64,000 bases of DNA from Bacillus sp. NEB1478 (GCF_031582965.1 NZ_CP134049.1:1612001-1676000); one strand, 5' to 3'; positions 40,127 to 50,071 are shown, counted from the first letter of the stretch. The notes: generated by a model not told the origin, from the letters alone. Program-made: numbers and translations.

Positions 40127-40149
40127 CAGCAAAAAAGGAGATATGAGCG

Positions 40150-41571
40150 ATGTCAAAAGATTTTGATTTGGTCATATTGGGTGGAGGAACTGGCGGCTAT
40201 GTAGCCGCCATCCGTGCAGCCCAATTAGGAAAAACTGTAGCTGTCGTTGAAAAAGGAAAACTAGGCGGAACATGTTTACATAGAGGTTGTATCCCTAGTA
40301 AAGCCTTGCTTAGAAGTGCTGAAGTGTATAAGACAGCTAAAAAAGCAGCTGATTTCGGAGTTGAAATTGAAGGGCTAGGTCTTAATTTTACAAAAATGCA
40401 GGAACGCAAACAATCCATTGTTAATCAATTGCATATGGGTGTTCAAGGTTTAATGAAAAAAGGGAAGATTGAAGTTTATGAGGGAATGGGCCGTATTCTT
40501 GGACCGTCTATCTTTTCACCAATGCCTGGAACGGTTTCAGTTGAATTTAACGATGGAACAGAAAACGAAATTCTTATTCCTCAGAATGTCATTATTGCTA
40601 CAGGTTCTAGACCTCGTTCTTTGCCAGGATTAGAAATTGACGGTACGTTTGTAATGTCGAGTGATGAAGCATTAGAAATGGAATCATTGCCAAGTTCGAT
40701 AATTATTGTCGGCGGTGGTGTCATTGGTATTGAGTGGGCTTCAATGCTAAACGATCTTGGTGTGGACGTAACTGTATTGGAATATGCTGACCGTATTGTA
40801 CCAACTGAAGATGAAGATATTTCTAAAGAGGCTGCTCGTGTGTTAAAGAAAAAAGGAATTAAATTAGTCACTTCTGCCAAAGTTCTTCCTGACACGTTAG
40901 AAAAGGGAAATGGCGTTATGATTTCTGCAGAACATAAAGGGGAAACAAAACAATTCTCTGCAGAAAAAATGCTCGTATCTGTCGGCAGACAAGCAAACAC
41001 TGAAGGAATCGGATTAGAGAACACAACCATAAAAATTGAAAACGGATACATTTTAACGAACGAATATTTTCAGACAGCTGAAAGCCACATTTATGCAATA
41101 GGCGATGTTATCGGAGGGCTTCAATTAGCACATGTTGCCTCGCATGAAGGTATAAATGCAGTAGAGCATCTAAACAACATGAAAGTTGAACCTATTAACT
41201 ATACAAACATTTCAAAATGTATATATTCCAGCCCTGAAATGGCGAGTGTCGGTTTAACAGAAAATCAAGCAAAAGATCAAGGGTTCAATGTTAAAGTGGG
41301 AAAATTCCCATTTAAAGCAATCGGAAAAGCACTAGTATATGGTGAAAGTGATGGATTTGTAAAAATCATTGCGAATAAAGACAATGATGATTTACTAGGG
41401 GTTCATATGATCGGACCGCATGTGACGGATATGATTTCTGAAGCTGGACTCGCAAAAGTGCTCGATGCTACACCTTGGGAGATCGCACTTACAATTCACC
41501 CTCATCCATCTTTATCTGAAGTATTTGGTGAAGCAGCTCTAGCTGTTGAAGGAAAAGCAATTCATTTTTAA
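40150..41571 (+). CDS. lpdV: Dihydrolipoyl dehydrogenase (E3) of the BCKDH complex
   Basis: Reoxidises dihydrolipoamide of the branched-chain keto acid dehydrogenase. 473 residues. FAD-binding VILGGGTGGYVAAIRAAQLG, redox pair GGTCLHRGCIP (CxxxxC), NAD domain IVGGGVIGIEWASML, and the C-terminal His-Glu dyad in TIHPHPSLSE. It lies inside the bkd operon before the E1 genes. Confidence 0.96.
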   Translation: MSKDFDLVILGGGTGGYVAAIRAAQLGKTVAVVEKGKLGGTCLHRGCIPSKALLRSAEVYKTAKKAADFGVEIEGLGLNFTKMQERKQSIVNQLHMGVQGLMKKGKIEVYEGMGRILGPSIFSPMPGTVSVEFNDGTENEILIPQNVIIATGSRPRSLPGLEIDGTFVMSSDEALEMESLPSSIIIVGGGVIGIEWASMLNDLGVDVTVLEYADRIVPTEDEDISKEAARVLKKKGIKLVTSAKVLPDTLEKGNGVMISAEHKGETKQFSAEKMLVSVGRQANTEGIGLENTTIKIENGYILTNEYFQTAESHIYAIGDVIGGLQLAHVASHEGINAVEHLNNMKVEPINYTNISKCIYSSPEMASVGLTENQAKDQGFNVKVGKFPFKAIGKALVYGESDGFVKIIANKDNDDLLGVHMIGPHVTDMISEAGLAKVLDATPWEIALTIHPHPSLSEVFGEAALAVEGKAIHF

Positions 41572-41584
41572 GGGGGTTAAACCA

Positions 41585-42577
41585 ATGACAGAAACACGTC
41601 ATGAACAATTAGGCTTATCAAATGAAGATGTAATTCATATGTATAGAACGATGCTGATGGCACGTAAAATTGATGAGCGCATGTGGTTATTAAACCGTGC
41701 AGGAAAAATTCCATTCGTTATTTCTTGTCAAGGACAAGAAGCAGCTCAAGTTGGGGCTGCAATGGCATTGGATAATGAGAAAGATTATGTACTGCCCTAT
41801 TACCGTGACATGGGTGTTGTATTGCAATTTGGTATGACAGCGAAAGATTTAATGCTATCTGGATTTGCAAAAGCTGAAGATCCAAACAGCGGCGGACGTC
41901 AAATGCCTGGTCACTTTGGGTCTAAAAAACTCCGTATCGCAACCGGTTCTTCGCCAGTAACAACACAAGTTCCACATGCTGTAGGAATCGCACTAGGCGG
42001 AGTGATGGAAGGAAAAGATCTTGTAACGTTTACGACGTTTGGTGAAGGGTCTTCTAACCAAGGAGATTTCCACGAAGGAGCAAACTTTGCTTCTGTTCAT
42101 AAATTGCCTGTTATCTTTATGTGCGAAAATAACAAATACGCTATTTCTGTACCGATTTCTAAGCAATTAGCTTGTAAGAATGTTTCAGATCGTGCCATCG
42201 GATATGGTATGCCAGGGGTTACAGTTGATGGAAATGATCCGTTAGCTGTATATGAAGCGGTAAAGGAAGCTGCAGACCGCGCAAGACGAGGCGAAGGACC
42301 TTCATTAATCGAAACGGTTGCTTATCGTCTTACACCTCACTCTTCTGATGATGATGATCGTGCATACAGAACTCGTGAAGAAGTTGAAGAAGCGAAAGCA
42401 AAAGACCCAATTCACACATTTGCTGTTTACTTAAAAGAAAACGGAATCATGTCTGAAGAGTTAGAAAAGCAAATGATTGAAGAGATTCAAAAAGAAGTAG
42501 ATGAAGCTACGGACTATGCAGAGAACGCAAAATATGCTGATCCTGAAAGCGCGCTTCTTCATGTTTACGCAGAGTAA
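41585..42577 (+). CDS. bkdAA: Branched-chain keto acid dehydrogenase E1 alpha
   Basis: ThDP-binding alpha subunit. 330 residues from ATG 41585, just after AAGGGGG. The ThDP motif runs GEGSSNQGDFHEGANFAS with NNKYAIS. The phosphorylation-loop-like YRLTPHSSDDDDRAYR is typical of E1 alpha. A longer frame overlapping lpdV is rejected. Confidence 0.96.
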   Translation: MTETRHEQLGLSNEDVIHMYRTMLMARKIDERMWLLNRAGKIPFVISCQGQEAAQVGAAMALDNEKDYVLPYYRDMGVVLQFGMTAKDLMLSGFAKAEDPNSGGRQMPGHFGSKKLRIATGSSPVTTQVPHAVGIALGGVMEGKDLVTFTTFGEGSSNQGDFHEGANFASVHKLPVIFMCENNKYAISVPISKQLACKNVSDRAIGYGMPGVTVDGNDPLAVYEAVKEAADRARRGEGPSLIETVAYRLTPHSSDDDDRAYRTREEVEEAKAKDPIHTFAVYLKENGIMSEELEKQMIEEIQKEVDEATDYAENAKYADPESALLHVYAE

Positions 42578-42592
42578 AGGGGGAAATATTAA

Positions 42593-43576
42593 ATGCCGGT
42601 AATTTCATATATTGATGCAGTAACACAAGCTATCCGCGAAGAAATGCAGCGTGATAAGCGAGTATTTGTTGTAGGAGAAGATGTTGGTGTACGCGGAGGA
42701 GTTTTCCGTGCAACTACTGGTTTAATTGAAGAGTTTGGTGAGCAAAGAGTAATTGATGCTCCTTTAGCAGAATCTGCTATTGCGGGCGTAGGGATCGGTG
42801 CTGCAATGTATGGTATGCGTCCGATCGCTGAGATGCAATTTGCTGATTTTATTATGCCAGCGGTAAACCAAATTGTATCAGAAGCAGCAAAAATCCGTTA
42901 TCGTTCCAACAACGATTGGACTTGCCCGATTACGATCCGTGCACCTTATGGCGGAGGCGTACATGGTGCACTTTATCATTCACAATCTGTAGAAGCTTTA
43001 TTTGCGAATGTACCTGGTTTGAAAATTGTTATGCCTTCCACTCCTTATGATGTAAAAGGCTTATTAAAATCCGCGATTCGCGATGAAGACCCTGTTCTTT
43101 TCTTCGAGCATAAACGTGCTTACCGATTGATAAAAGGTGAAGTACCTGAAGAAGAGTACACATTGCCGATCGGTAAAGCAGACGTGAAGCGTGAAGGTGA
43201 TGATATTACTGTAATTACATATGGACTTTGTGTTCATTTTGCACTTCAGGCTGCTGAAAAGCTTGAAAAAGACGGGATCTCTGCTCATGTTCTAGATCTT
43301 CGTACGGTATATCCGCTTGATAAAGAAGCAATTATTGAAGCAGCTTCTAAAACAGGTAAAGTATTGCTTCTTACCGAGGATAACAAAGAAGGAAGTATCA
43401 TGAGTGAAGTAGCAGCAATTATTGCTGAAAATTGCTTGTTTGAATTGGATGCTCCGATTCAGCGTCTTGCTGGTCCTGATGTTCCAGCAATGCCTTATGC
43501 ACCTACAATGGAAAAATATTTTATGGTTAATCCTGATAAGGTAGAAAAAGCGATGAGAGATCTAGCGGCATTTTAA
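42593..43576 (+). CDS. bkdAB: Branched-chain keto acid dehydrogenase E1 beta
   Basis: Beta subunit that completes the E1 tetramer. 327 residues. VFVVGEDVGVRGGVFRATTGL, the APLAESAIAGVGIGAAMYG region and the C-terminal transketolase domain are intact. It is 15 bp downstream of bkdAA. Confidence 0.96.
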   Translation: MPVISYIDAVTQAIREEMQRDKRVFVVGEDVGVRGGVFRATTGLIEEFGEQRVIDAPLAESAIAGVGIGAAMYGMRPIAEMQFADFIMPAVNQIVSEAAKIRYRSNNDWTCPITIRAPYGGGVHGALYHSQSVEALFANVPGLKIVMPSTPYDVKGLLKSAIRDEDPVLFFEHKRAYRLIKGEVPEEEYTLPIGKADVKREGDDITVITYGLCVHFALQAAEKLEKDGISAHVLDLRTVYPLDKEAIIEAASKTGKVLLLTEDNKEGSIMSEVAAIIAENCLFELDAPIQRLAGPDVPAMPYAPTMEKYFMVNPDKVEKAMRDLAAF

Positions 43577-43595
43577 CATAAAGGAGGGAACGTAA

Positions 43596-44915
43596 ATGGC
43601 TACAGAAAAAATTACAATGCCCCAGCTCGGGGAGAGTGTTACAGAAGGAACGATCAGTAAATGGCTGGTTCAACCTGGTGATACAGTAAAAAAATATGAT
43701 CCTTTAGCTGAAGTCATGACAGATAAAGTGAACGCGGAAGTTCCATCTTCTTTTAGCGGTACAATTAAAGAATTAGTTGCTGGCGAAGGAGACACTCTTT
43801 CTGTCGGAGAATTAATCTGTTATATCGATACAGAAGGAAGCGGAGAAGATGCAGCATCACCTGCTTCTGCTGAAAAAAAAGCAGAACATACGGATAATGC
43901 GCCATCAGTGGCTGATAAACCAGCTTCTGCTCCTAAAAAAGATCAAGAGGCAAGAGGACGTTATTCTCCAGCAGTAGTGCGAATGGCATCTGAACACGGG
44001 ATTGATTTAAATCTTGTTGAAGGTACTGGTCAAAGCGGAAGAATCACAAGAAAAGATCTGCAAAAGCTCATAGATTCTGGTGAAATACCAACATCCGATT
44101 CTAAAACTGTTTCAGCTCCAACAGGTGAAACAGCTGCTGCAGCGAAACAAGAAACAGTTCAGCCAAAAGAAACTTCTACTGGGTTAAAACCGATCTCAGT
44201 GGAAGCTATGCCTGGCGATATTGAAATCCCTGTTACAGGAATTCGTAAAGCAATCGCACAAAACATGGTACGTTCTAAACATGAAGCTCCACATGCCTGG
44301 ACGATGGTTGAAGTGGATGTAACAAACCTTGTTGAGTATCGTAACTCTGTTAAAGGTGATTTTAAATCAAAAGAAGGATACAACATTACGTTCTTGCCAT
44401 TCTTCATTAAAGCGGTTGTTGAATCATTAAAAGAGTTTCCGCAGCTGAATTCAATGTGGGCTGGAGATAAAATCATCCAAAAGAAAGATATCAATATTTC
44501 AATTGCTGTTGCGACCGATGACGCTCTTTATGTTCCGGTTATTAAGAATGCGGATGAAAAATCGATAAAAGGCATTGCTCGTGATGTAAAAGAGCTAGCT
44601 GATAAAGTGAGAACGAACAAACTTTCTGGTGATGATATGAAGAACGGTACATTTACTGTAAACAATACAGGATCATTTGGCTCCGTTATGTCAACACCTA
44701 TCATTAATTACCCGCAAGCAGCGATTCTTTCTGTTGAATCGATTGTAAAACGTCCTGTTGTAATGAACAACGGTATGATTGCAGTAAGGGACATGGTTAA
44801 TCTTTGTTTGTCACTGGACCATCGTGTGCTTGATGGACTTGTTTGTGGACGTTTCCTTGCTCGTGTGAAAGAGCGTCTTGAAAATATGACAAATGAAAAC
44901 ACATCTATTTATTAA
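43596..44915 (+). CDS. bkdB: Branched-chain keto acid dehydrogenase E2 (lipoamide acyltransferase)
   Basis: Core subunit, 439 residues. Lipoyl domain at 3-78 with Lys in EVMTDKVNAEVPS, Ala/Pro-rich linkers, the peripheral subunit-binding domain near 125-160 (YSPAVVRMASEHGIDLNLVEGTG) and the catalytic domain ending in LSLDHRVLDGLVCGRFL with active-site His and Asp. The lipoyl group would be supplied through the LipM pathway seen at 2.2 kb. Confidence 0.96.
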   Translation: MATEKITMPQLGESVTEGTISKWLVQPGDTVKKYDPLAEVMTDKVNAEVPSSFSGTIKELVAGEGDTLSVGELICYIDTEGSGEDAASPASAEKKAEHTDNAPSVADKPASAPKKDQEARGRYSPAVVRMASEHGIDLNLVEGTGQSGRITRKDLQKLIDSGEIPTSDSKTVSAPTGETAAAAKQETVQPKETSTGLKPISVEAMPGDIEIPVTGIRKAIAQNMVRSKHEAPHAWTMVEVDVTNLVEYRNSVKGDFKSKEGYNITFLPFFIKAVVESLKEFPQLNSMWAGDKIIQKKDINISIAVATDDALYVPVIKNADEKSIKGIARDVKELADKVRTNKLSGDDMKNGTFTVNNTGSFGSVMSTPIINYPQAAILSVESIVKRPVVMNNGMIAVRDMVNLCLSLDHRVLDGLVCGRFLARVKERLENMTNENTSIY

Positions 44916-44987
44916 AAAGTGGTTTAGTTGGGTTTAATACGGGGTAGAGATTATCAGCAACACCTCCAAACCCCATAACCCCCTAAG

Positions 44988-45022
44988 AAAAATGCCGTAT
45001 AATAGTGGCATTTTTCTTTTTT
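44988..45022 (+). terminator. Terminator of the bkd operon
   Basis: AAAAATGCC/GGCATTTTT stem followed by a T-rich tract. Confidence 0.88.
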
Positions 45023-45068
45023 ATATATCCATAATTGAGTACAATATAAAAGAAAGGAGCTGAATGAA

Positions 45069-45497
45069 ATGAACTTTCAATTTAATTTATTCAACGATGT
45101 AGTAGAAACGGCTCGTAAAGAAATGGTGGAATCTGGTTATTCACAGCTTTTTAGTTCAGAAGACGTAAAAGAAGCTTTCCAAAAAGAAGGAACAACACTT
45201 GTTATGATTAATTCCGTATGTGGTTGTGCGGGAGGAATTGCACGACCGGCGGCTGCATATTCTGTTAAACAGGACGTACGACCTGATCATATCGTAACGG
45301 TATTCGCAGGGCAAGATAAAGATGCAACTGAAACAGCAAGGTCCTATTTTACAGGCTATCCTCCTTCATCACCTTCGTTTGCTCTCTTAAAAGATGGGGA
45401 AATTCAAATGATGGTTGAGCGTCATGAGATCGAAGGACACGAACCAATGGAAGTAGTAAATAAATTAAGAAGCGCATTTGAAACTTATTGTAAGTAA
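45069..45497 (+). CDS. brxB: Bacilliredoxin BrxB (YqiW)
   Basis: Removes bacillithiol from S-bacillithiolated proteins under oxidative stress. 142-residue DUF1094 protein with the active-site CGC at residues 51-53 ([16 protein letters not shown]). RBS AAAGGAG. It follows the bkd operon as in B. subtilis, but a terminator separates them. Confidence 0.95.
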   Translation: MNFQFNLFNDVVETARKEMVESGYSQLFSSEDVKEAFQKEGTTLVMINSVCGCAGGIARPAAAYSVKQDVRPDHIVTVFAGQDKDATETARSYFTGYPPSSPSFALLKDGEIQMMVERHEIEGHEPMEVVNKLRSAFETYCK

Positions 45498-45511
45498 AAT
45501 GATCATAAAGC

Positions 45512-45565
45512 TTAAGCTGGCTCGTTCGGGAGATTTGCTCCCTTAATGAGCCAGCTTATTATTTT
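45512..45565. terminator. Bidirectional terminator between brxB and the Nudix gene
   Basis: AAGCTGGCTC/GAGCCAGCTT with a long loop containing a second GGGAG/CTCCC pair. T tracts lie on both sides. Confidence 0.85.
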
Positions 45566-46032
45566 TCCGTTTTTTCTTTTCTATCCTGTTCATTAATGCA
45601 TGAGTGCAGTATTTTAAAACCTTGCCGTACAGCCCAAATATGAGAACGATGAAATAAGATTTTCTCTGCTTCCTTAATATCCATCCAAACGAGTTCATGA
45701 TCCTTATCCACTGGTGATCGTACAAATTCACCAAATGTACCCGCGTAAAAGCAGCCCTCATTCAAAATAGATTCATTTTGACGGGATTGAAAATATTGCT
45801 TGGCATTTCCTATAAGGTTTTCAATATTCAACGTATATCCTGTTTCTTCAATACATTCTCTTTTTAAGCATTCCATATGGCTCTCATGCTCATTTAACCC
45901 GCCACCGGGCAAGAAACCTTTATCGTTATGTATCATGACTGCCAATTTGCTTGTTTGTTTATCCAAAACGACTGCATAAACAGCTTTTCTATTTCTATAG
46001 AATGTACCTGGGTTTTTCTCTCCAAATTCCAT
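45559..46032 (-). CDS. Nudix hydrolase
   Basis: 157 residues with a complete Nudix box GGGLNEHESHMECLKRECIEETGY (G-x5-E-x7-REUxEExGU), so a magnesium-dependent nucleoside diphosphate-linked hydrolase is expected. The substrate cannot be told. ATG 46032 has AGGAG upstream. The longer frame is unsupported. It diverges from the arginine-type transporter, and an ARG-box-like site lies 19-32 bp upstream of its start. Confidence 0.88.
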   Translation of the reverse strand: MEFGEKNPGTFYRNRKAVYAVVLDKQTSKLAVMIHNDKGFLPGGGLNEHESHMECLKRECIEETGYTLNIENLIGNAKQYFQSRQNESILNEGCFYAGTFGEFVRSPVDKDHELVWMDIKEAEKILFHRSHIWAVRQGFKILHSCINEQDRKEKTEK

Positions 46033-46050
46033 ATTGAGCACTCCTTTTTT

Positions 46051-46134
46051 TGAATAAAAATACATTCAGAATTATCAAAAAACTTATTTTTGGGCTTTTT
46101 TGTGTTAAAATTCATTTTGGTGAATAAATATAAT
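46051..46134. promoter_or_regulatory. Cluster of three ARG-box-like operators
   Basis: TGAATAAAAATACA (46051-46064) matches TGNATWWWWATNCA at every position. TGTGTTAAAATTCA (46101-46114) matches 13 of 14 and TGAATAAATATAAT (46121-46134) 12 of 14. The last overlaps the -10 TATAAT (46129-46134) of the transporter operon. AhrC controls the orthologous operon in B. subtilis. Confidence 0.65.
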
Positions 46135-46157
46135 GATTTTATAAGGAGATATAAACG

Positions 46158-46946
46158 ATGAAGAAAAATTTCTTAATGATATATTTTATCATAATTATTG
46201 CAATGTTAGCGGGCTGCGGTGCTGTTGAAGATAAAGGCGCATCGAACAGCAGTGGTGGAGATGAGTCTGGAAAAAAACTGATCATGGCAACTTCTGCTGA
46301 TTATCCGCCATATGAATTTGTAGATACAGCTAAAGGTGGAGAAGTTCAAGGGTTTGATGTTGATGTAGCCAACCACATTGCTAAAAAGCTGGGCTATAAA
46401 ATTGAAATTAAAGATATGGATTTCAATGGTTTAATTCCGGCAATTAACAGCGGAAAGGCAGACTTTGTTCTTGCTGGCATGACACCAAACGAAGAAAGAA
46501 AGAAAAAAGTAGACTTTTCTGATGAGTATTATGCAGCTCAACAGTTAATCGTTACAAAAGACAAGTCAATCAAGTCGGTTAATGACCTTAAAGGTAAAAC
46601 ACTTGGTGTCCAATTGGCTTCTATCCAAGAAAAAGAAGCAGACAAACTATTAAAGGAACAAAAGTTTAATGTTGTAAAACGCAATAAAGTAACTGAATTA
46701 GTTCAAGAAATGAAATCAAATCGAGTTGATGCTGCGATTATTGAAGATGCAGTTGCATATGAATTTTTAAAGAAAAATAAAGAGTTAAGCTCTTTTGCAT
46801 TGCCAAACACAGATGCTGCTGGATCAGCGATTGCTTTTCCTAAAGACAGTGAACTAACAAATGAATTTAATAAAGAGCTTAAGAAGATGAAAGAAGACGG
46901 AACGATGGACAAGCTTGTTGAAAAGTGGTTCGGAGTGAAAAAATAA
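46158..46946 (+). CDS. artP: Amino acid (arginine-type) ABC transporter substrate-binding lipoprotein
   Basis: Extracellular receptor of a type-3 solute-binding family, 262 residues. Signal peptide with lipobox LAGC at about residue 18, then a Ser/Gly-rich linker and SADYPPYEFVD... GFDVDVANHIAKKLG. ATG follows AAGGAG. Probably arginine, by synteny with yqiX (artP) and the ARG boxes. Substrate specificity is not proved from sequence. Confidence 0.9.
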   Translation: MKKNFLMIYFIIIIAMLAGCGAVEDKGASNSSGGDESGKKLIMATSADYPPYEFVDTAKGGEVQGFDVDVANHIAKKLGYKIEIKDMDFNGLIPAINSGKADFVLAGMTPNEERKKKVDFSDEYYAAQQLIVTKDKSIKSVNDLKGKTLGVQLASIQEKEADKLLKEQKFNVVKRNKVTELVQEMKSNRVDAAIIEDAVAYEFLKKNKELSSFALPNTDAAGSAIAFPKDSELTNEFNKELKKMKEDGTMDKLVEKWFGVKK

Positions 46947-46968
46947 GTAAAGAAAGAGAGTGATAGGC

Positions 46969-47628
46969 ATGAACTTGGATTTTGCCCAGCTCGTGCCTTC
47001 TATTCCTTATATTTTGTATGGAATATGGGTTACGTTGCAGTTTGTGGCTGTTTCATTAGTTCTAGGTTTTTTATTGGGAACAATCTTATCTTTTTTTAAG
47101 ATTGGTAAAGTACGTGTTTTACGCTGGTTTGCAGATGCGTATACTTCTGTTTTTAGAGGAACACCCCTCATTTTACAGATGCTGATTATCTATTATGCAA
47201 TTCCGCAATTAACGGGTGTTGATATTGGGGCATTCACGGCTGGTGTGCTGACATTCGCATTAAATTCGGCTGCGTATGTTTCTGAAATTATTCGTGCAGG
47301 AATCAATGCAGTAGATAAAGGTCAAAAAGAAGCCGCGATGGCTTTGGGCATTCCTTATCGAACAATGATGTTGAAAATTATCTTGCCGCAGGCACTGAAA
47401 AATATTTTGCCGGCTCTAATGAACGAATTTATTACGTTAACGAAAGAATCTGCGATCGTTTCTGTAATTGGTGCGCTAGATATCATGAGACGTGCACAGA
47501 TTGTCGGAGCAAGCAACTATGCGTTCTTTGAACCATTATTACTCGCAGGTCTGATTTATTATCTCTTAGTTATGCTCTTAACAATAGCTGGGCGTGGATT
47601 GGAAAGGAGGTTAGCAAAGAGTGATTAA
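46969..47628 (+). CDS. artQ: Amino acid ABC transporter permease
   Basis: 219-residue permease of the His/Glu/Gln/Arg/opine family, with five predicted helices and the EAA loop [28 protein letters not shown] 46969 is better placed relative to AGAGAG than upstream TTG codons. The stop overlaps the ATPase start. Confidence 0.92.
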   Translation: MNLDFAQLVPSIPYILYGIWVTLQFVAVSLVLGFLLGTILSFFKIGKVRVLRWFADAYTSVFRGTPLILQMLIIYYAIPQLTGVDIGAFTAGVLTFALNSAAYVSEIIRAGINAVDKGQKEAAMALGIPYRTMMLKIILPQALKNILPALMNEFITLTKESAIVSVIGALDIMRRAQIVGASNYAFFEPLLLAGLIYYLLVMLLTIAGRGLERRLAKSD

Positions 47629-48334
47629 TGTTGAAAATTTAAGAAAAAGTTTTGGTAAAAACGAAGTCTTAAAAGGGATTACAACAAAGGTGAATAAAGG
47701 TGAAGTTATTGCTGTTATCGGACCTTCAGGATCAGGTAAATCAACTTTTCTCCGATGCTTGAATCTGCTTGAATCGAGAAATGAAGGTACCATCACGATT
47801 GAAGGAACAGACATTCAGCAGATGGAAACACATCTGCGTAAAAAAGTAGGAATGGTTTTTCAGCACTTTCATCTTTTTCCGCACTTAACGGTTTTGGAAA
47901 ATATCACTTTTGCTCCTCTCCAAGTGTTAAAAAAGACAAAGAAAGAGGCAGAACAGATTGGGCTCGACTTACTAAATAAAGTAGGTCTTGGTGAAAAAGC
48001 TCAAGCATATCCATCAAGTCTTTCAGGAGGACAAAAACAGCGTGTAGCAATAGCGAGAGCGCTCGCTATGAATCCGGAAATCATGCTGTTTGATGAACCG
48101 ACTTCAGCGCTTGATCCTGAAATGGTAAAAGAAGTACTTCAAGTTATGAAGGATCTTGCTAAAACAGGTATGACGATGGTTATTGTTACACATGAGATGG
48201 GTTTTGCAAAAGAAGTGGCTGATCGGGTTTTATTCATGGATGACGGTCAGCTGGTGGAAGATTCAGCTCCGCAAGTGTTTTTCGAGAATCCAACTACCGA
48301 AAGAGCTAAAGCCTTTTTAGAAAAAGTGTTATAA
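47621..48334 (+). CDS. artR: Amino acid ABC transporter ATP-binding protein
   Basis: 237 residues. Walker [11 protein letters not shown]-loop [13 protein letters not shown], signature [16 protein letters not shown], Walker [15 protein letters not shown] and H-loop VTHEMGFA. Starts with GTG 47621, overlapping artQ by eight bases behind GGAGG. Completes a receptor-permease-ATPase unit. Confidence 0.94.
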   Translation: MINVENLRKSFGKNEVLKGITTKVNKGEVIAVIGPSGSGKSTFLRCLNLLESRNEGTITIEGTDIQQMETHLRKKVGMVFQHFHLFPHLTVLENITFAPLQVLKKTKKEAEQIGLDLLNKVGLGEKAQAYPSSLSGGQKQRVAIARALAMNPEIMLFDEPTSALDPEMVKEVLQVMKDLAKTGMTMVIVTHEMGFAKEVADRVLFMDDGQLVEDSAPQVFFENPTTERAKAFLEKVL

Positions 48335-48341
48335 TGACAGT

Positions 48342-48368
48342 GAGGACTTCAATTGAGGTCCTCTTTTT
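48342..48368 (+). terminator. Terminator of the art operon
   Basis: GAGGAC/GTCCTC stem with a TTCAATTGAG loop and five T. Confidence 0.8.
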
Positions 48369-48444
48369 CATATTCATAAAAGACATTAAAGTCCATGGAA
48401 ATGGGAAAAGATGAAGATAGAACTCTGAAAGCAGGCGTCAATCT

Positions 48445-49419
48445 ATGAAATTTACTATTGGATACAGAACGTTAAAAACTGCGATTGGTGCTGGATTAGC
48501 CATTGCGTTGGCAGAATGGCTGAAGCTCGATTTCTATACCTCAGCAGGTATCTTAACTATTTTATGCATAAAAATAACAAAAAAGCGATCTGTCATTAGT
48601 TCTTGGGAACGGTTTGCTGCATGTCTTCTGGGCATCCTTTTTGCGTCTTTCTTCTTTACGATCATCGGCTATCATTTTTATACGCTAACTATTCTATTAA
48701 CTTTATTTATCCCGACTCTTGTAGCTTTTAACTTTAAAGAAGGTATCATTACAAGTTCTGTAATTATTTTACATCTATATACTCTGCAAACTATTAGCTG
48801 GTCGATCGTACTAAACGAGGTTGGAATAATTGTAATCGGTATTGGAATGGGACTGATCATGAACCTGTATATGCCATCTATGGAAAAGACACTATTAGCG
48901 ATGCAGCAGGAATTGGAAATGAAATACAAAAAGATTTTTCAAGAATTTTACTTGTATCTATCGCATGACGTGCATGAATGGGATGGCAAGGAAATAACGG
49001 AGGTTGCAAATTTGATTTCACATGCAAAAAGCCTTGCATTCCGTGATGTTGAAAACCACTTTTTACGATATGAAAATCAGTACTATCATTATTTTAAAAT
49101 GAGAGAAAAACAATTTGAGATCATTCAGCGTATGCTTCCAAATATATCTTCTATTGATAAAACGTATTTACAGGGTGAAAAGCTTGGTGCTTTTTTCGAA
49201 CGATTAGGTGCTGCGATTCATCCAGGAAACACAGCTGCCTATTTTTTGAATGAATTAAATAATATGAGGCAGGAATTCAGAGAAATGCATCTGCCGAAGG
49301 ACCGATTAGAATTTGAGACGCGTTCCAAACTGTATCAGCTCCTTCAGGATATTGAAGAATATCTACTCATTAAAAAGAAATTCAAAAAAAATGATCTTGA
49401 TCGTGATGAGCCTGCCTGA
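48445..49419 (+). CDS. yqjA: Aromatic acid exporter family protein (YqjA)
   Basis: 324 residues of the ArAE_1/DUF939 type. The N-terminal half has about four to five membrane helices (IGAGLAIALAEWLKLDFYTSA, then ILFASFFFTIIGYHFY and others). The C-terminal half is a long, charged, helical cytoplasmic domain. The transported compound is unknown. It follows the transporter operon and its terminator. Confidence 0.88.
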   Translation: MKFTIGYRTLKTAIGAGLAIALAEWLKLDFYTSAGILTILCIKITKKRSVISSWERFAACLLGILFASFFFTIIGYHFYTLTILLTLFIPTLVAFNFKEGIITSSVIILHLYTLQTISWSIVLNEVGIIVIGIGMGLIMNLYMPSMEKTLLAMQQELEMKYKKIFQEFYLYLSHDVHEWDGKEITEVANLISHAKSLAFRDVENHFLRYENQYYHYFKMREKQFEIIQRMLPNISSIDKTYLQGEKLGAFFERLGAAIHPGNTAAYFLNELNNMRQEFREMHLPKDRLEFETRSKLYQLLQDIEEYLLIKKKFKKNDLDRDEPA

Positions 49420-49458
49420 AATTTCAAATACTAATGAAAAAAGTCAGGGTGAACTCAC

Positions 49459-49962
49459 ATGCTGAAGATAAATCTTGCATGCCTTTTATTTTTTTCTCCT
49501 TTATGGCCGCTTGGAAATGCTGAAAAGCTTGGAGATCCATTTATTATTGTCAATAAAATGAACAATAAATTAGCTTATATAGAAGAGGGAAAAGTGAAGG
49601 GCGTTTATAAAGTCGCAACCGGAAAATCGAATGATTTAACTCCTGAGGGAGAATTCACGGTAACTGTTAAAGCGGTTGATCCTTATTATCGGAAAAAAGA
49701 TATTGAAGGCGGTGATAAATCCAACCCTCTCGGAACCCGCTGGATTGGATTTGACGCCAAAAATACAGATGGGCGTACATATGGGATACACGGAAACAAT
49801 AATCCTTCTGCTATAGGAAGATTCGTAACAGCTGGCTGTATCCGAATGTATGAAAAGGACGTTCAGAAGTTATTTGCACATATTCAAATCGGAACAAAAA
49901 TTAATGTAATTGATTCAAGAGAAAGCTTTCAACAGTATCTAGACGCGTTGAAAAATCAATAA
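49459..49962 (+). CDS. L,D-transpeptidase (YkuD domain), secreted
   Basis: 167 residues: a short hydrophobic signal (ACLLFFSPLWPLGNA) followed directly by a YkuD catalytic domain. The active-site motif is complete: YGIHGNN and 17 residues later TAGCIRM, giving His, Gly and nucleophile Cys of HXX(14-17)[S/T]HGChN-type sequences. It probably makes or edits 3-3 peptidoglycan crosslinks. No LysM domain is present, unlike B. subtilis YkuD. Confidence 0.88.
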   Translation: MLKINLACLLFFSPLWPLGNAEKLGDPFIIVNKMNNKLAYIEEGKVKGVYKVATGKSNDLTPEGEFTVTVKAVDPYYRKKDIEGGDKSNPLGTRWIGFDAKNTDGRTYGIHGNNNPSAIGRFVTAGCIRMYEKDVQKLFAHIQIGTKINVIDSRESFQQYLDALKNQ

Positions 49963-50011
49963 TGAGGAAAAATACTCGTAAAGTTGTTAACGGGAGCATT
50001 ATCCCACAAGA

Positions 50012-50056
50012 CAATCCAACAAACGAAGAGTGCAATCCAATAAACGCAATGTTCGT
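50012..50056. repeat. Two-copy 21-bp repeat (CAATCCAAYAAACG)
   Basis: CAATCCAACAAACG at 50012 and CAATCCAATAAACG at 50033 are 21 bp apart, between the L,D-transpeptidase gene and a terminator. Same period as the arrays at 1.35 and 13.37 kb but unrelated sequence. Confidence 0.6.
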
Positions 50057-50071
50057 CCAGCTAAAGTAATA

